Positions 8,834 to 17,783 are shown, counted from the stretch's first letter. The stretch is DNA of 64,000 nucleotides from Veillonellaceae bacterium (GCA_900766245.1 CAAFUR010000020.1:186001-250000); one strand, 5' to 3'. Notes: generated by a model from the letters alone, not told the origin. Translations and numbers: made by a program.

Positions 8834-9628
8834 ATGAAAGTTTTAGTAAATGGAGCAACTGGTAAAATGGGCCGTGAGGTTCTTAAAACGGTTCATAATG
8901 ATACAGAGTTAACCTTAGTTGGCGGGGTGGATCCTAGTCATGGAGGAAAAGATGTTAGTGAATTCATCGGTACTAGCCCTTTAGATTGTAAAATCTACAG
9001 TCAATTGGAGGAAGGTATTGAGGCCGTACATCCAGATGTGATTGTGGACTTTACAACACCAGCCATTATTTTTGATAATGCAAAACTTATGCTATCAAAA
9101 GGGATTCATGTTGTGATTGGTACAACAGGTCTTACAGAAACACAACGTAATGAATTAGATGCTATTGGTAGAGCACATGGTGCTAATTGTTTAGTAGCAC
9201 CTAACTTCTCATTAGGTGCAGTGATGATGATGAAAACTGCCGCAGAACTCGCTCCTTACTTCCCAGATGTGGAGATTATTGAGTTACATCATAATCATAA
9301 ATACGATGCACCTTCAGGTACAGCTGTATTAACGGCCAAATTGATTAATGATGCAAAACAAGCAGCCAATGTAAAAGCTGCTGAAGATTTAACTCGTGAA
9401 AGTCTTCCAGGTGCGCGTGGTGCTAAAGTAGATGATGTAACAATTCACAGCGTTCGTTTACCAGGTTATGTGGCACATCAAGAAGTTATTTTTGGTGGTT
9501 ATGATGAAACATTGGTGATTCGTCATGATTCATTAAGTCGTTTGTCTTTTATGCCTGGTGTAGTATTAGCGTGTAAAAAAATCAAAGATTTTGCAGGATT
9601 AACGTATGGATTAGAACATTATTTATAA
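8834..9628 (+). CDS. dapB: 4-hydroxy-tetrahydrodipicolinate reductase
   Basis: A 264-aa DapB. The N-terminal Rossmann motif is VNGATGKMGREV; the substrate site ELHHNHKYDAPSGTA lies at about residues 155-169, and the family end FAGLTYGLEHYL is present. It uses NAD(P)H to reduce the DapA product on the way to diaminopimelate and lysine. It follows recN by 8 bp with an AGGAGG site. asd and dapA follow, giving a short lysine/DAP gene set. Confidence 0.95.
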   Translation: MKVLVNGATGKMGREVLKTVHNDTELTLVGGVDPSHGGKDVSEFIGTSPLDCKIYSQLEEGIEAVHPDVIVDFTTPAIIFDNAKLMLSKGIHVVIGTTGLTETQRNELDAIGRAHGANCLVAPNFSLGAVMMMKTAAELAPYFPDVEIIELHHNHKYDAPSGTAVLTAKLINDAKQAANVKAAEDLTRESLPGARGAKVDDVTIHSVRLPGYVAHQEVIFGGYDETLVIRHDSLSRLSFMPGVVLACKKIKDFAGLTYGLEHYL

Positions 9629-9648
9629 TTCTATATTCTATATAATTC

Positions 9649-9677
9649 TTGCTAAAGAAAAACTTAAATAGTATAAT
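9649..9677 (+). promoter_or_regulatory. Predicted sigma-A promoter for asd-dapA
   Basis: TTGCTA (9649-9654) and TATAAT (9672-9677) are separated by 17 bp, 42 bp upstream of the asd ATG. The 91-bp dapB-asd gap has no lysine riboswitch or T-box features. Confidence 0.65.
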
Positions 9678-9719
9678 ACATATAACTATACATTAAGTTA
9701 TTAATATTAAGGAGTCACT

Positions 9720-10751
9720 ATGAGAAAACCTCATTTAGCCATATTAGGTGCTACTGGTGCAGTAGGACAAGAGTTTATTACATTAATTGAAGAACGTAAA
9801 TTTCCTTATGAAAGCATTAAACTATTAGCATCTGCTCGTTCTGCGGGTAAAGTATTGACAGTAGATGGAAAAGAGTATGTGGTGGAAGAGGCAAAACCAG
9901 AATCTTTTGAAGGTGTAGATATTGCTTTATTTGCAGGAGGTTCTATTTCTAAAACATTGGCTCCAGAAGCTGCTAAACGTGGTGCTATTGTTATCGATAA
10001 CTCCAGCGCTTTCCGTATGGATCCAGACGTTCCATTAGTAGTACCTGAAGTAAACCCAGAGGATATTGATACACATAAAGGTATTATTGCTAATCCTAAT
10101 TGTTCTACTATTATCATGACTTTAGGATTAAAGCCATTGCATGACTTATCTCCTATTAAACGTGTTGTTGTCAGCACATACCAAGCTGTATCTGGGGCTG
10201 GCAAAGAGGGGATTGAAGAATTAGATTCCCAAGTAGCTCAACATGTTGCAGGGGAAGATATGGTAGCTAATTTATTACCTACAGGCTCTATGGACAAACA
10301 TTATCCAATCGCTTTTAATTTAATTCCGCAAATTGATGTATTCATGGAAAATGGATACTCTAAAGAAGAAATGAAAATGGTATTGGAAACACAAAAGATT
10401 TTCCATGATGACACTATTGCTGTAGTACCGACTACAGTACGTGTACCAGTATATCGCTCTCATTCTGAATCTGTATTAGTAAAGACAGAGTCTCCAGTAT
10501 CTGTAGAAGATTTCAAAGCTGCTTGTGAAAAATTCCCTGGTTTACGTGTGAACGATAATCCAGCAGCACAAGAATATCCAATGCCTTTATATACATCGAA
10601 TCAAAATGATTGTGAAATTGGCCGCATTCGTAAAGATTTGTTTAATGACCATGCTATGAATTTCTGGATTGTAGGAGACCAAATTCGTAAGGGTGCTGCA
10701 TTAAATGCATTACAAATTGCAGAATACTTAGTAGAACATCAATCATTCTAG
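9720..10751 (+). CDS. asd: Aspartate-semialdehyde dehydrogenase
   Basis: A 343-aa ASADH. The N-terminal nucleotide site is ILGATGAVGQEF, the catalytic cysteine is in ANPNCSTIIM (about residue 130), and the substrate site RVPVYRSHSESV is at about 240-251. It makes aspartate semialdehyde, the branch point for lysine/DAP, threonine and methionine. It has its own predicted promoter, so it need not depend on the upstream operon. Confidence 0.95.
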   Translation: MRKPHLAILGATGAVGQEFITLIEERKFPYESIKLLASARSAGKVLTVDGKEYVVEEAKPESFEGVDIALFAGGSISKTLAPEAAKRGAIVIDNSSAFRMDPDVPLVVPEVNPEDIDTHKGIIANPNCSTIIMTLGLKPLHDLSPIKRVVVSTYQAVSGAGKEGIEELDSQVAQHVAGEDMVANLLPTGSMDKHYPIAFNLIPQIDVFMENGYSKEEMKMVLETQKIFHDDTIAVVPTTVRVPVYRSHSESVLVKTESPVSVEDFKAACEKFPGLRVNDNPAAQEYPMPLYTSNQNDCEIGRIRKDLFNDHAMNFWIVGDQIRKGAALNALQIAEYLVEHQSF

Positions 10752-10775
10752 TTATACATTTCAGGGGGTGCTAAG

Positions 10776-11660
10776 ATGAAAACATTTGGAAATATCTTAA
10801 CAGCAATGATCACTCCTTTTACTGACGATGGTCATGTAAATTTTCAAGAAGCACTACGTCTAGCCGGATACTTGTTGGACAATGGTTCTGATGGCTTAAT
10901 TATATGTGGCACTACCGGTGAAGGCCCAAATATTGAAGATCGTGATAAACTTGAGCTATTTACATTAATCGCTAAAGAGTATGGTCATCGTGCTACCATT
11001 ATTGCGAATACAGGTAGTAATTCTACTAAAAAATCGATCGCTTTAACCAAGGCTGCTAGCCATACCGGTGTTCATGCGGTAATGGCTGTGGTACCATATT
11101 ATAATAAACCGAATCAAGAAGGTTGTTATTTGCACTTTAAGGCTATTGCAGACAGTACTGATTTGCCTGTTATGCTATATAATGTACCTGGACGTACTGG
11201 AGGCCGTATAGAGCCGAAAACGGTGGCAAGATTGGCAAAAGAATGTACTAATATTACATCTATTAAAGAAGCTACGGGAGATATCAAAATCATCCAACAG
11301 ATTCGCGAATTACTACCAAATAATGACTTTATGATTTATTCTGGTGATGATGCATTAACATTAGATGTGATACAAAATGGTGGAGTCGGTGTTATTTCTG
11401 TTTCCTCTCATATTGTAGGTAAAGAAATGCAAAAAATGATAGCTTTATTTAAAGAAGGTAAGGTAAAAGAAGCAAGAGCCATTGAACTTTCAATAGTACC
11501 TATTCTAAAAGCTATGTTTATTACCACAAATCCTATTCCTGTAAAATATGCGATGAAACAATTAGGTTTTAGTACGGGACCTTTATTGTTGCCATTGTGT
11601 AATCCATCTGTAGAAGAAGCGCAGATTATCGATGCAGCTATAGAATCCTATAAACAATAA
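10776..11660 (+). CDS. dapA: 4-hydroxy-tetrahydrodipicolinate synthase
   Basis: A 294-aa class I aldolase. The Schiff-base lysine is in TSIKEATGD (about residue 163), with the tyrosine in MLYNVPGRTG and the GTTGEGP loop at about residues 45-51. It condenses pyruvate with aspartate semialdehyde, the first committed step to DAP. A GGGGG-type ribosome binding site lies 24 bp after asd. A strong terminator follows. Confidence 0.95.
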   Translation: MKTFGNILTAMITPFTDDGHVNFQEALRLAGYLLDNGSDGLIICGTTGEGPNIEDRDKLELFTLIAKEYGHRATIIANTGSNSTKKSIALTKAASHTGVHAVMAVVPYYNKPNQEGCYLHFKAIADSTDLPVMLYNVPGRTGGRIEPKTVARLAKECTNITSIKEATGDIKIIQQIRELLPNNDFMIYSGDDALTLDVIQNGGVGVISVSSHIVGKEMQKMIALFKEGKVKEARAIELSIVPILKAMFITTNPIPVKYAMKQLGFSTGPLLLPLCNPSVEEAQIIDAAIESYKQ

Positions 11661-11671
11661 AAACTCAAATA

Positions 11672-11712
11672 AAAAAAGATAGTAGTCTTATCAAAGACTG
11701 CTATCTTTTTCT
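11672..11712. terminator. Bidirectional terminator between dapA and lexA
   Basis: A hairpin with arms AAAGATAGTAGTCTT / AAGACTGCTATCTTT around a 4-nt loop, flanked by an A-run on the left and a T-run on the right. It can end transcripts of dapA (+) and lexA (-), whose 3' ends converge here. Confidence 0.9.
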
Positions 11713-11724
11713 TTATATCTTAGA

Positions 11725-12405
11725 TTATATATGGTCACGAATGAGTCCAATCACTCGACCTTCAATCACGCAATTTCGTGTGATTATAGGCTCAAATTCT
11801 TCATTTTCTGGCATTAAGCGGATATGGTCAGACTCTTTATAAAAACGCTTAACTGTGGCTTCATCATCGATACGAGCTACTACAATATCGCCATTATTTG
11901 CTGTAGATTGATTACGCACTATTAGCAAGTCACCTTCATACATACCGATATCTCTCATGGACTCGCCACGAACACGTAATAAGAAGCATTCAGAGCTACC
12001 TAATAGAGCAGTAGGTAATACGAACTCATCTTCACGGTTTTCAATAGCTGTTACAGGAAGACCTGCTTGTACAGTTCCAATCAAAGGGACACGACGAAGG
12101 CCAGCCTCTAAAAAATTAAATTCAGGGCTTGACGTAACTTCGTGAGTTTCTTCATCCATTTCTAAAGCAGGTACATCAGGCATATTTACAACGGTAATAG
12201 AGCGATTCTTATTTGCATCACGAGTAATATAGCCAAATTTTTCTAATGTATTTAAATGACTTTGAACAGTAGAAGTGGAGCTTAACCCCATATGATCGCC
12301 AATTTCACGAACACTTGGGCAGCGATAGCGCTGTTGTAAACTTTCAATAATAAAATCTAATATTCTTTGTTGTTTGCTATTTATATCAGTGGCAGGACGT
12401 CTCAA
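11725..12405 (-). CDS. lexA: SOS repressor LexA
   Basis: A 226-aa LexA. The N-terminal winged HTH (QQRILDFI ... SVREIGDHMGLSSTSTVQSHL) is followed by the autocleavage site in TVQAGLPV (Ala-Gly) and the catalytic Ser (RGESMRDIGM) and Lys (DDEATVKRFY) of the S24 peptidase domain. The predicted start is TTG at 12405 with GAGAGG upstream; no better ATG exists nearby. It sits back to back with a LysM protein, the same layout as lexA-yneA in Bacillus. Confidence 0.95.
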   Translation of the reverse strand: MRRPATDINSKQQRILDFIIESLQQRYRCPSVREIGDHMGLSSTSTVQSHLNTLEKFGYITRDANKNRSITVVNMPDVPALEMDEETHEVTSSPEFNFLEAGLRRVPLIGTVQAGLPVTAIENREDEFVLPTALLGSSECFLLRVRGESMRDIGMYEGDLLIVRNQSTANNGDIVVARIDDEATVKRFYKESDHIRLMPENEEFEPIITRNCVIEGRVIGLIRDHI

Positions 12406-12456
12406 GGGAATAACCTCTCATTCTACAGTATTATGGAATTTAATTTATACACACCT

Positions 12457-12485
12457 ATTATAAATTTAATATCTAAAATTGTCAA
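12457..12485 (-). promoter_or_regulatory. lexA promoter
   Basis: On the - strand TTGACA (12480-12485) and TATAAT (12457-12462) are separated by exactly 17 bp, a consensus sigma-A promoter 52 bp before the TTG start. A GAAC half-site (AGAACGCATATTTG) overlaps just upstream and may be a weak LexA contact. Confidence 0.8.
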
Positions 12486-12508
12486 ATATGCGTTCTAAAA
12501 AATTATGC

Positions 12509-12538
12509 TTGACCGAACATTTGTATGTGTGTTAGAAT
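12509..12538 (+). promoter_or_regulatory. Promoter with SOS-box-like operator
   Basis: TTGACC (12509-12514) and TAGAAT (12533-12538) are 18 bp apart. Between them lies CGAACATTTGTATG (12514-12527), close to the Firmicutes LexA box CGAACN4GTTCG with the first half exact and the second degenerate. Repression of the downstream LysM gene by LexA is an inference. Confidence 0.6.
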
Positions 12539-12602
12539 ATGAACATAAACAAACAGATGTACTATTTATTTTGTTCGATATTATTAGAGAGAGGTATATA
12601 TT

Positions 12603-12920
12603 ATGAATAAATTATTTTCTATTTTACTGATGGTAGCTATGGTATTTGTAGTAAATGGTATGATTAATACTACAACATTAGAGATGGATACTCAAAATAT
12701 TAAAGCTGTACAAGTTGATGTTGGGGACACCTTATGGAGTATCTCTCAAAAGGCATTGGCACAAACTGAAGATATTGATATCCGTGAGTATATCGTAGCG
12801 ATCGAAGAAATTAATCATTTACAACATGGTAAGGCATTACGTGCTGGAGAAACTTTAATGATTCCTACACTGAAAGAAAAAACTATGTTCGGTTTTATTA
12901 CAGCTTGGGCAAATAATTAA
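12603..12920 (+). CDS. Small membrane-anchored LysM protein, YneA-like
   Basis: A 105-aa protein with one N-terminal membrane segment (about residues 4-20, LFSILLMVAMVFVVNGM), a short linker, and a LysM domain (about residues 36-89; VQVDVGDTLWSISQKAL ... RAGETLMIPTL). Size, architecture and divergent position next to lexA match YneA, the SOS-induced cell division suppressor of Bacillus, and similar proteins in other Firmicutes. Low sequence identity is usual in this group, so the role rests on context and the SOS-like promoter. It could also be a generic LysM cell-wall protein. Confidence 0.7.
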   Translation: MNKLFSILLMVAMVFVVNGMINTTTLEMDTQNIKAVQVDVGDTLWSISQKALAQTEDIDIREYIVAIEEINHLQHGKALRAGETLMIPTLKEKTMFGFITAWANN

Positions 12921-12979
12921 ATTATAGCATGTGTATGTTCGGTAAAATATTAAAATATATATATTGAATGATAGAATAA

Positions 12980-13028
12980 AAAGACTGTATATCCTATGTA
13001 TTATTCATAGGGGTATGCAGTCTTTTTT
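12980..13028 (+). terminator. Terminator after the LysM gene
   Basis: A hairpin with AAGACTG-TATATCC-TATG on the left and CATA-GGGGTATG-CAGTCTT on the right, followed by TTTTTTG. It ends the SOS-like transcription unit. Confidence 0.8.
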
Positions 13029-13082
13029 GTCTGTTCTTTCTCATGTTTTGGAGACAGAATTGTATCTGATTATTTTCTGTAT

Positions 13083-13107
13083 TATATAGTCTATGTACGA
13101 CTATATA
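13083..13107. repeat. Inverted repeat with 7-bp spacer downstream of the recombinase
   Basis: TATATAGTC (13083-13091) and GACTATATA (13099-13107) are perfect 9-bp arms around TATGTAC. This geometry resembles tyrosine recombinase core sites. ACTATATAGAG (13100-13110) recurs at 14169-14179 on the other side of the gene. Confidence 0.6.
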
Positions 13108-13157
13108 GAGATTCAATATACATCATTTAACTCAAGTAATATGTAGTTAATATGGTG

Positions 13158-14153
13158 CTATTTAGACTTGAATATAGAAGATATAGGATTATCTACAAAT
13201 TTATTGGCTTCATTAATATATCTCCGTACCATATTGACACTATGATGACGTGTTTGTTTCATTATATTACGTTCTTCTACGCCATAATGGGCGGCTGTGG
13301 TAGCAAATCCATGACGTAGACTATGAGCTCCATATAAGGATGGATCTTCACCAATAGCTGCCATATAGTATTTTACAATATCAGCAATGCTTTTATCGCT
13401 GATAGCAGTTTTTCGTATCCCCATACTTTTCGTAAAACCTCTAAAAACTGGACCTGTAGTAATAGGAACATATCTTAGCCATGCTTTGACAGCTTTTACA
13501 GCGCATAATGACTCATTTTCTATATATGGTATGGCTACGATAGCACCTTGCCCTTCTTGGTCGGCTTTTGAACTGGATACGAAAATTTCTAGACCTTGTG
13601 GCAGAAACTTTAAAGATTCTACGGTTAATGCCGATAATTCGCTACGTCGAAAGGCTCCCATAAAACCTAATAATAATATAGCTTTATCACGTAGTTTTTG
13701 TATAGGTGCTATATCGGCAGTTTCCATATAGTCTATTATATCCATAAGGTCATCCAGTAGTACAGGCGTTTTACCTTGCTGGTAAGTGCCTAAAGACCGA
13801 CGTATACCTCTCATCGCTTGTTTAACGATAGGAGCGCTACAAGGGTTACTTTCAATACCAGAAGCATTAAAGTTTTCCGATAAGGCGCTAATGCGACGTG
13901 ATATAGTATTAGCTTTAGCATAATCAGCTAAATCATTGATATAATTGACAATAATTTCTGGTGAACTAGGAAAAAAGGATTCTTGTTTATGTCGACACCA
14001 ATCTACAAAATCCATCCAATCAGATTCGTAGGCATCTACAGTATTTTCTGCTTTGGATAATAGAATACTAGACTTAGCCTTATCGCTAAGCTTGGAGTTG
14101 TTCATAATCTCTTTATAATTGCGTAAATAGAAGTGTGTATTAGATTGACTCAT
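13158..14153 (-). CDS. Tyrosine recombinase/site-specific integrase
   Basis: A 331-aa tyrosine recombinase. The start is set at the ATG at 14153 (MSQSNTHFY) behind GAGG; a GTG 6 bp upstream is possible. It has a SAM-like N-terminal core-binding domain (about residues 30-120), then catalytic residues: Arg in GAFRRSELSAL, Lys in SSKADQEG, HSLRHGFA, the His in TRHHSV and the nucleophile Tyr in VRRYINEA. No phage or transfer genes are nearby. Its own upstream DNA carries palindromes and a direct repeat that also occurs downstream of the gene. It could act as a stand-alone invertase or resolvase, or be the remnant of an integrated element. Confidence 0.9.
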   Translation of the reverse strand: MSQSNTHFYLRNYKEIMNNSKLSDKAKSSILLSKAENTVDAYESDWMDFVDWCRHKQESFFPSSPEIIVNYINDLADYAKANTISRRISALSENFNASGIESNPCSAPIVKQAMRGIRRSLGTYQQGKTPVLLDDLMDIIDYMETADIAPIQKLRDKAILLLGFMGAFRRSELSALTVESLKFLPQGLEIFVSSSKADQEGQGAIVAIPYIENESLCAVKAVKAWLRYVPITTGPVFRGFTKSMGIRKTAISDKSIADIVKYYMAAIGEDPSLYGAHSLRHGFATTAAHYGVEERNIMKQTRHHSVNMVRRYINEANKFVDNPISSIFKSK

Positions 14154-14167
14154 AAGCACCTCAAATG

Positions 14168-14198
14168 TACTATATAGAGGTATTGGTACCTATATAGC
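14168..14198. repeat. Inverted repeat in the recombinase promoter region
   Basis: AGGTA-TTGG-TACCT flanked on both sides by TATATAG/ATATAGC forms an imperfect palindrome immediately before the recombinase start. It includes the ACTATATAGAG copy at 14169-14179. Possible recombinase binding or autoregulatory site. Confidence 0.45.
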
Positions 14199-14213
14199 TA
14201 TTTTAAACCAAAA

Positions 14214-14250
14214 AATTACTTCCGATAATATATCGTTATCGGAAGTAATT
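14214..14250. terminator. Long perfect inverted repeat, probable terminator of the pepD unit
   Basis: AATTACTTCCGATAA (14214-14228) and its exact complement (14236-14250) flank TATATCG. On the - strand it is followed by TTTTTTGG, so it would end transcripts from the pepD operon. The 7-bp spacer and location next to a tyrosine recombinase leave a recombination-site role open. Confidence 0.65.
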
Positions 14251-14427
14251 ATATCATAGGCCAAAAGATATGGCAAATATGCAGTTTTTACCAATAGCTC
14301 ATATACTTAGCAATTATCTTATGACTGTACACTATTATCTGACAACATAGAGATTCATTGTTTCTTCTAGTCATTACATGTCATACATATGTAAAATAAG
14401 CAGTATTAACTATGGCAAGAAATTGTA

Positions 14428-15939
14428 TTATAAGCTTTTTAAAAATGTTTTTAATACATTCCAAGTAGTAACAAAACTTTGTAACTCCATACGTTCTGTA
14501 GGTGCATGTAAGTCATAAATGTTTGGTCCAATGTTAATAGCATCAACAGGGCCTTGTAAATTATCTAACATGTAGCCAACTTCAAGGCCTGCATGGATTA
14601 CATTAAACTCTAGGTCTTTAGCGCCTGTCACAGATTCATAGGCATGTTGATAGGCTTGTTGTAATGGGCTATCAAATGTTGGTAACCAACCTGGATATTG
14701 GCTCTCAAGGCTCGTCGTAGCACCATAAGTTTCTGCCAATTGTACTAAGCCTTTATAATGAGTCTCTAAATTCTTCGTATCTGTACTACGTACTTGCATT
14801 TTAAGATATACAGCACCATCCGCCATACCCAAAACTCCAATATTATTAGAGTACCATACTTCATTCGAATTGTCAGGCGCATGCTGTAATACACCTTGCT
14901 CAATACCTTGGATAAGGGCACATAGTTTTTGTACAGTATCAGTGCTGAAAGCTCGTTCCATAGTGATGGCTTCTAGGTCTAACTCTACTAAATCTTCACG
15001 ATCTACTTTAGGCACAACAGATAGAGAAATTGTCATATTTTCATTAGCCTTAGCATAGTGTGCATTCCACTTTTCTTGTTCTTCTTGTAACAAAACTTGT
15101 ACATACGGCACATCTTGTAAATGTAGATATACATCCGCATAGGCACGTAATGGAATTGCATTAGGCGCACTGCCACCGCTTACTTCTGTAATGCGAATGT
15201 TGTGCTCCCCAGTGATTCGTTCTAATACCTTAGATAGAATGTAAATTGCATTACCACGACCTAAATGGATATCACAACCAGAATGACCACCCTTCAGACC
15301 TTCGATAGTAATTCTACGCTTTGTCATTTCATTATTCACAGATACCTGTGCAATAGGCAATGTTACCGTAGATCCATGACCACCAGCACTGCCGATTGTC
15401 ACCTCATTCATACGTTCCCCATCCATATTGATGAGACATTTACCTTGTAAATGTCTGTAATCCAATGTTTTCACGCCATTAAAAGTAGTTTCCTCTTCTA
15501 CCGTAAAGACAACCTCTAATGGTGGATGTGCCACTGTTGTGGATGCTAAAATAGCCATACCATAAGCCACTGCAAAGCCATCATCAGCCCCTAAGGTAGT
15601 TCCATTAGCATGTAAGATACCATTCTCTACATGTAAGGAAATAGGACTATTGATAAAATCGTGTTCTACAGACTCTAATTTCGTGCACACCATGTCCATA
15701 TGACCTTGTAAGATCACTGGTTCATGAGATTCATAGCCCGCTGTGCCGGCTTTTTTTATAATTAGATTATAATGTTCATCTTGGAATACATCTAATCCTA
15801 GATTGATTGCCCAATCCTTAATATAGTTAGAAATAGCTTGCTCATGTCCAGACTTTCTAGGTATGTTAGCAATTTCTTGAAAGTAATGCAGAATATTATC
15901 TACATTATATTGATTCATAATAGTTTGTTCTATTGACAC
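14428..15939 (-). CDS. pepD: Aminoacyl-histidine dipeptidase (M20 family)
   Basis: A 503-aa metallopeptidase of the PepD (Xaa-His dipeptidase) group. Metal-binding motifs include LQGHMDMVC (His-x-Asp, about residues 79-87), GADDGFAVA and VEEETTFNGVKTLD with the catalytic acidic pair; a later His is in IHAGLEVGY. It hydrolyses dipeptides in the cytoplasm. The start is GTG at 15939 with a strong AGGAGG 5 bp away. It follows the HIT gene by 14 bp in a short operon. Confidence 0.9.
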   Translation of the reverse strand: MSIEQTIMNQYNVDNILHYFQEIANIPRKSGHEQAISNYIKDWAINLGLDVFQDEHYNLIIKKAGTAGYESHEPVILQGHMDMVCTKLESVEHDFINSPISLHVENGILHANGTTLGADDGFAVAYGMAILASTTVAHPPLEVVFTVEEETTFNGVKTLDYRHLQGKCLINMDGERMNEVTIGSAGGHGSTVTLPIAQVSVNNEMTKRRITIEGLKGGHSGCDIHLGRGNAIYILSKVLERITGEHNIRITEVSGGSAPNAIPLRAYADVYLHLQDVPYVQVLLQEEQEKWNAHYAKANENMTISLSVVPKVDREDLVELDLEAITMERAFSTDTVQKLCALIQGIEQGVLQHAPDNSNEVWYSNNIGVLGMADGAVYLKMQVRSTDTKNLETHYKGLVQLAETYGATTSLESQYPGWLPTFDSPLQQAYQHAYESVTGAKDLEFNVIHAGLEVGYMLDNLQGPVDAINIGPNIYDLHAPTERMELQSFVTTWNVLKTFLKSL

Positions 15940-15953
15940 TTGTTCCTCCTAGA

Positions 15954-16304
15954 TTAGTCAATATTTGGCCAACCTAATTCTTTACCGCCCAACAAATGTG
16001 CATGTAAATGAAATACAGTTTGACCTGCTTTCGCGCCTGTATTTAATGTTAAGCGATATCCATCAGCGGCAAGACCTAATTCTTTTGCAACCAATTTAGC
16101 AAATGGCAAGATACCTTCTACATAAGCTTCATTATTTTCATTTAAATGAGCAATGTTAGACACATGGTTTTTAGGAATGATCAACACATGGACAGGTGCT
16201 ACGGGAGCAATATCATGGAATGCTAAGAATTTGTCATTTTCTAATACAACCTTAGCTGGAATTTCTTTATTAATAATTTTACAAAATAGGCAATCTTCTT
16301 TCAT
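15954..16304 (-). CDS. HIT family nucleotide-binding protein (HinT-like)
   Basis: A 116-aa HIT protein. CLFCKIINKEIPA near the N-terminus has the two cysteines common in bacterial HinT, and the histidine triad VFHLHAHLL lies at about residues 97-105. Such proteins hydrolyse AMP-linked phosphoramidates. AAAGGGG upstream serves as ribosome binding site. Confidence 0.93.
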   Translation of the reverse strand: MKEDCLFCKIINKEIPAKVVLENDKFLAFHDIAPVAPVHVLIIPKNHVSNIAHLNENNEAYVEGILPFAKLVAKELGLAADGYRLTLNTGAKAGQTVFHLHAHLLGGKELGWPNID

Positions 16305-16474
16305 GGGAATCCCCTTTCTTATCTACTGTATGATACTTACATACTATGATATTAACTATATCAAAAATATTCTATATAGTCTATTATTTCTTTCTAAAAA
16401 TATTACTAGTTTCACCATCAGATGTTTTCCAATAATCCCAACTGCTAGATGATGAGCCTTCTAACAAATTCGCT

Positions 16475-17776
16475 CTAAATCTCCACTAGTACCACATCGC
16501 TATGTACTTCTGTTACAACTCCACTTACAATGTCTCCTACATTAAAATGGTGATTCTGTTTAGGAATTTTACTATGTACATATTCGTTAGTTAAGCCATA
16601 ATAATAAAAGTCATTGCTTTGTTCGATGAGAACCTTCACAGGTTGGTTAAGAAAACGATTGGCGTAGGCTTTAAAGCCTTCCTTACCAAGTTGGTTTAAT
16701 AAGGCAACACGTGTTTTTTTCACTGCCTCTGGCACTTGGTCTTCCATCTTAGCAGCTGGCGTACCTTCTCGAATAGAATATGGGAAGGCATGGATATGCG
16801 TAAAACCAACTTCTTTGACTGTGCGCATGGTTTCCTCAAATAATTCGTCTGTTTCCCCTGGGAATCCGGCGATAATATCTGTTGTAATGGATAGATTCGG
16901 AATGCGGCTACGTAAATACTTCACTAAATCTTTGTATTGTTGCAAATTATAGTGACGGTTCATCGCTTTTAACACTGGATCAGATCCTGCTTGTAATGGC
17001 AAATGTAGGTTAGGGCATACACGAGGGTTCGTTGCCATTAACTCGATTAATTCTTCCGATACTTCTACAGACTCAATAGAACCAAAGCGAATGCGTTCTA
17101 AGCCGTCAATGGTCAATAATTCACGCACAACACGGCCTAAGGTTGGTCGCTCAGGTAGTTCAATACCATAGTTACCGAGATGTATCCCTGTGAGTACTAC
17201 TTCTTTATACCCATAGGCAACCAGGCGTTTTGCTTCTTCCATAATGTCTTCAATTTTTCTCGACTTTAATTTTCCTCGTGTATATGGAATGATACAGAAG
17301 GAACAGAAATTGTTACATCCTTCTTGTATCTTCATGAAAGCTCGACATTTTTCGATTTCATTGCCAAATAAAGGCATTTCTTCAAAGGTAGACTCTTCCA
17401 TCACATTACGAACGATGGAAATCTGTTCTTCTGTGGATGGAATATTTTCTACTAATTCCACGATTTTATTCCGGTTTGCCGTACCGATGACAAGGTTAAC
17501 CCCATCGATAGCAGAAATTACTTCTGGCGCTAACTGAGCGTAACAACCAGTTACTACGATAAATGCTTCTGGATTACGGCGCTTTGCTTGTCGGATTAAT
17601 TGGCGTGATTTTTTCTCTCCCATATTAGTTACAGAACAAGTATTAATCACGTAAATAGAGGCTTCTTCATCGAAACCAACAGGAGTATATCCTGCTTTTA
17701 TAAATAAACCTTTCATGGCATCCGTATCATATTGATTGACACGACACCCTAAGGTAGTAAATGCAACTGTCTTCAT
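16475..17776 (-). CDS. mtaB: tRNA ms2t6A methylthiotransferase MtaB
   Basis: A 433-aa radical-SAM methylthiotransferase. An N-terminal UPF0004 domain with three conserved cysteines (TLGCRVNQYD, INTCSVTN, TGCYAQ) precedes the radical SAM motif CNNFCSFCIIP (about residues 147-157) and a C-terminal TRAM domain. The VNQYD signature and group features point to MtaB rather than MiaB, which is encoded separately at 39194-40504. It adds a methylthio group to t6A37. It lies 7 bp after rsmE at the distal end of the heat-shock operon. Confidence 0.93.
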   Translation of the reverse strand: MKTVAFTTLGCRVNQYDTDAMKGLFIKAGYTPVGFDEEASIYVINTCSVTNMGEKKSRQLIRQAKRRNPEAFIVVTGCYAQLAPEVISAIDGVNLVIGTANRNKIVELVENIPSTEEQISIVRNVMEESTFEEMPLFGNEIEKCRAFMKIQEGCNNFCSFCIIPYTRGKLKSRKIEDIMEEAKRLVAYGYKEVVLTGIHLGNYGIELPERPTLGRVVRELLTIDGLERIRFGSIESVEVSEELIELMATNPRVCPNLHLPLQAGSDPVLKAMNRHYNLQQYKDLVKYLRSRIPNLSITTDIIAGFPGETDELFEETMRTVKEVGFTHIHAFPYSIREGTPAAKMEDQVPEAVKKTRVALLNQLGKEGFKAYANRFLNQPVKVLIEQSNDFYYYGLTNEYVHSKIPKQNHHFNVGDIVSGVVTEVHSDVVLVEI

Positions 17777-17783
17777 GAGACTC

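Noticed and set aside
9629..9719. Possible lysine riboswitch or L-box before asd-dapA
   Set aside because: The 91-bp interval is AT-rich with only a promoter; too short and lacking L-box landmarks.
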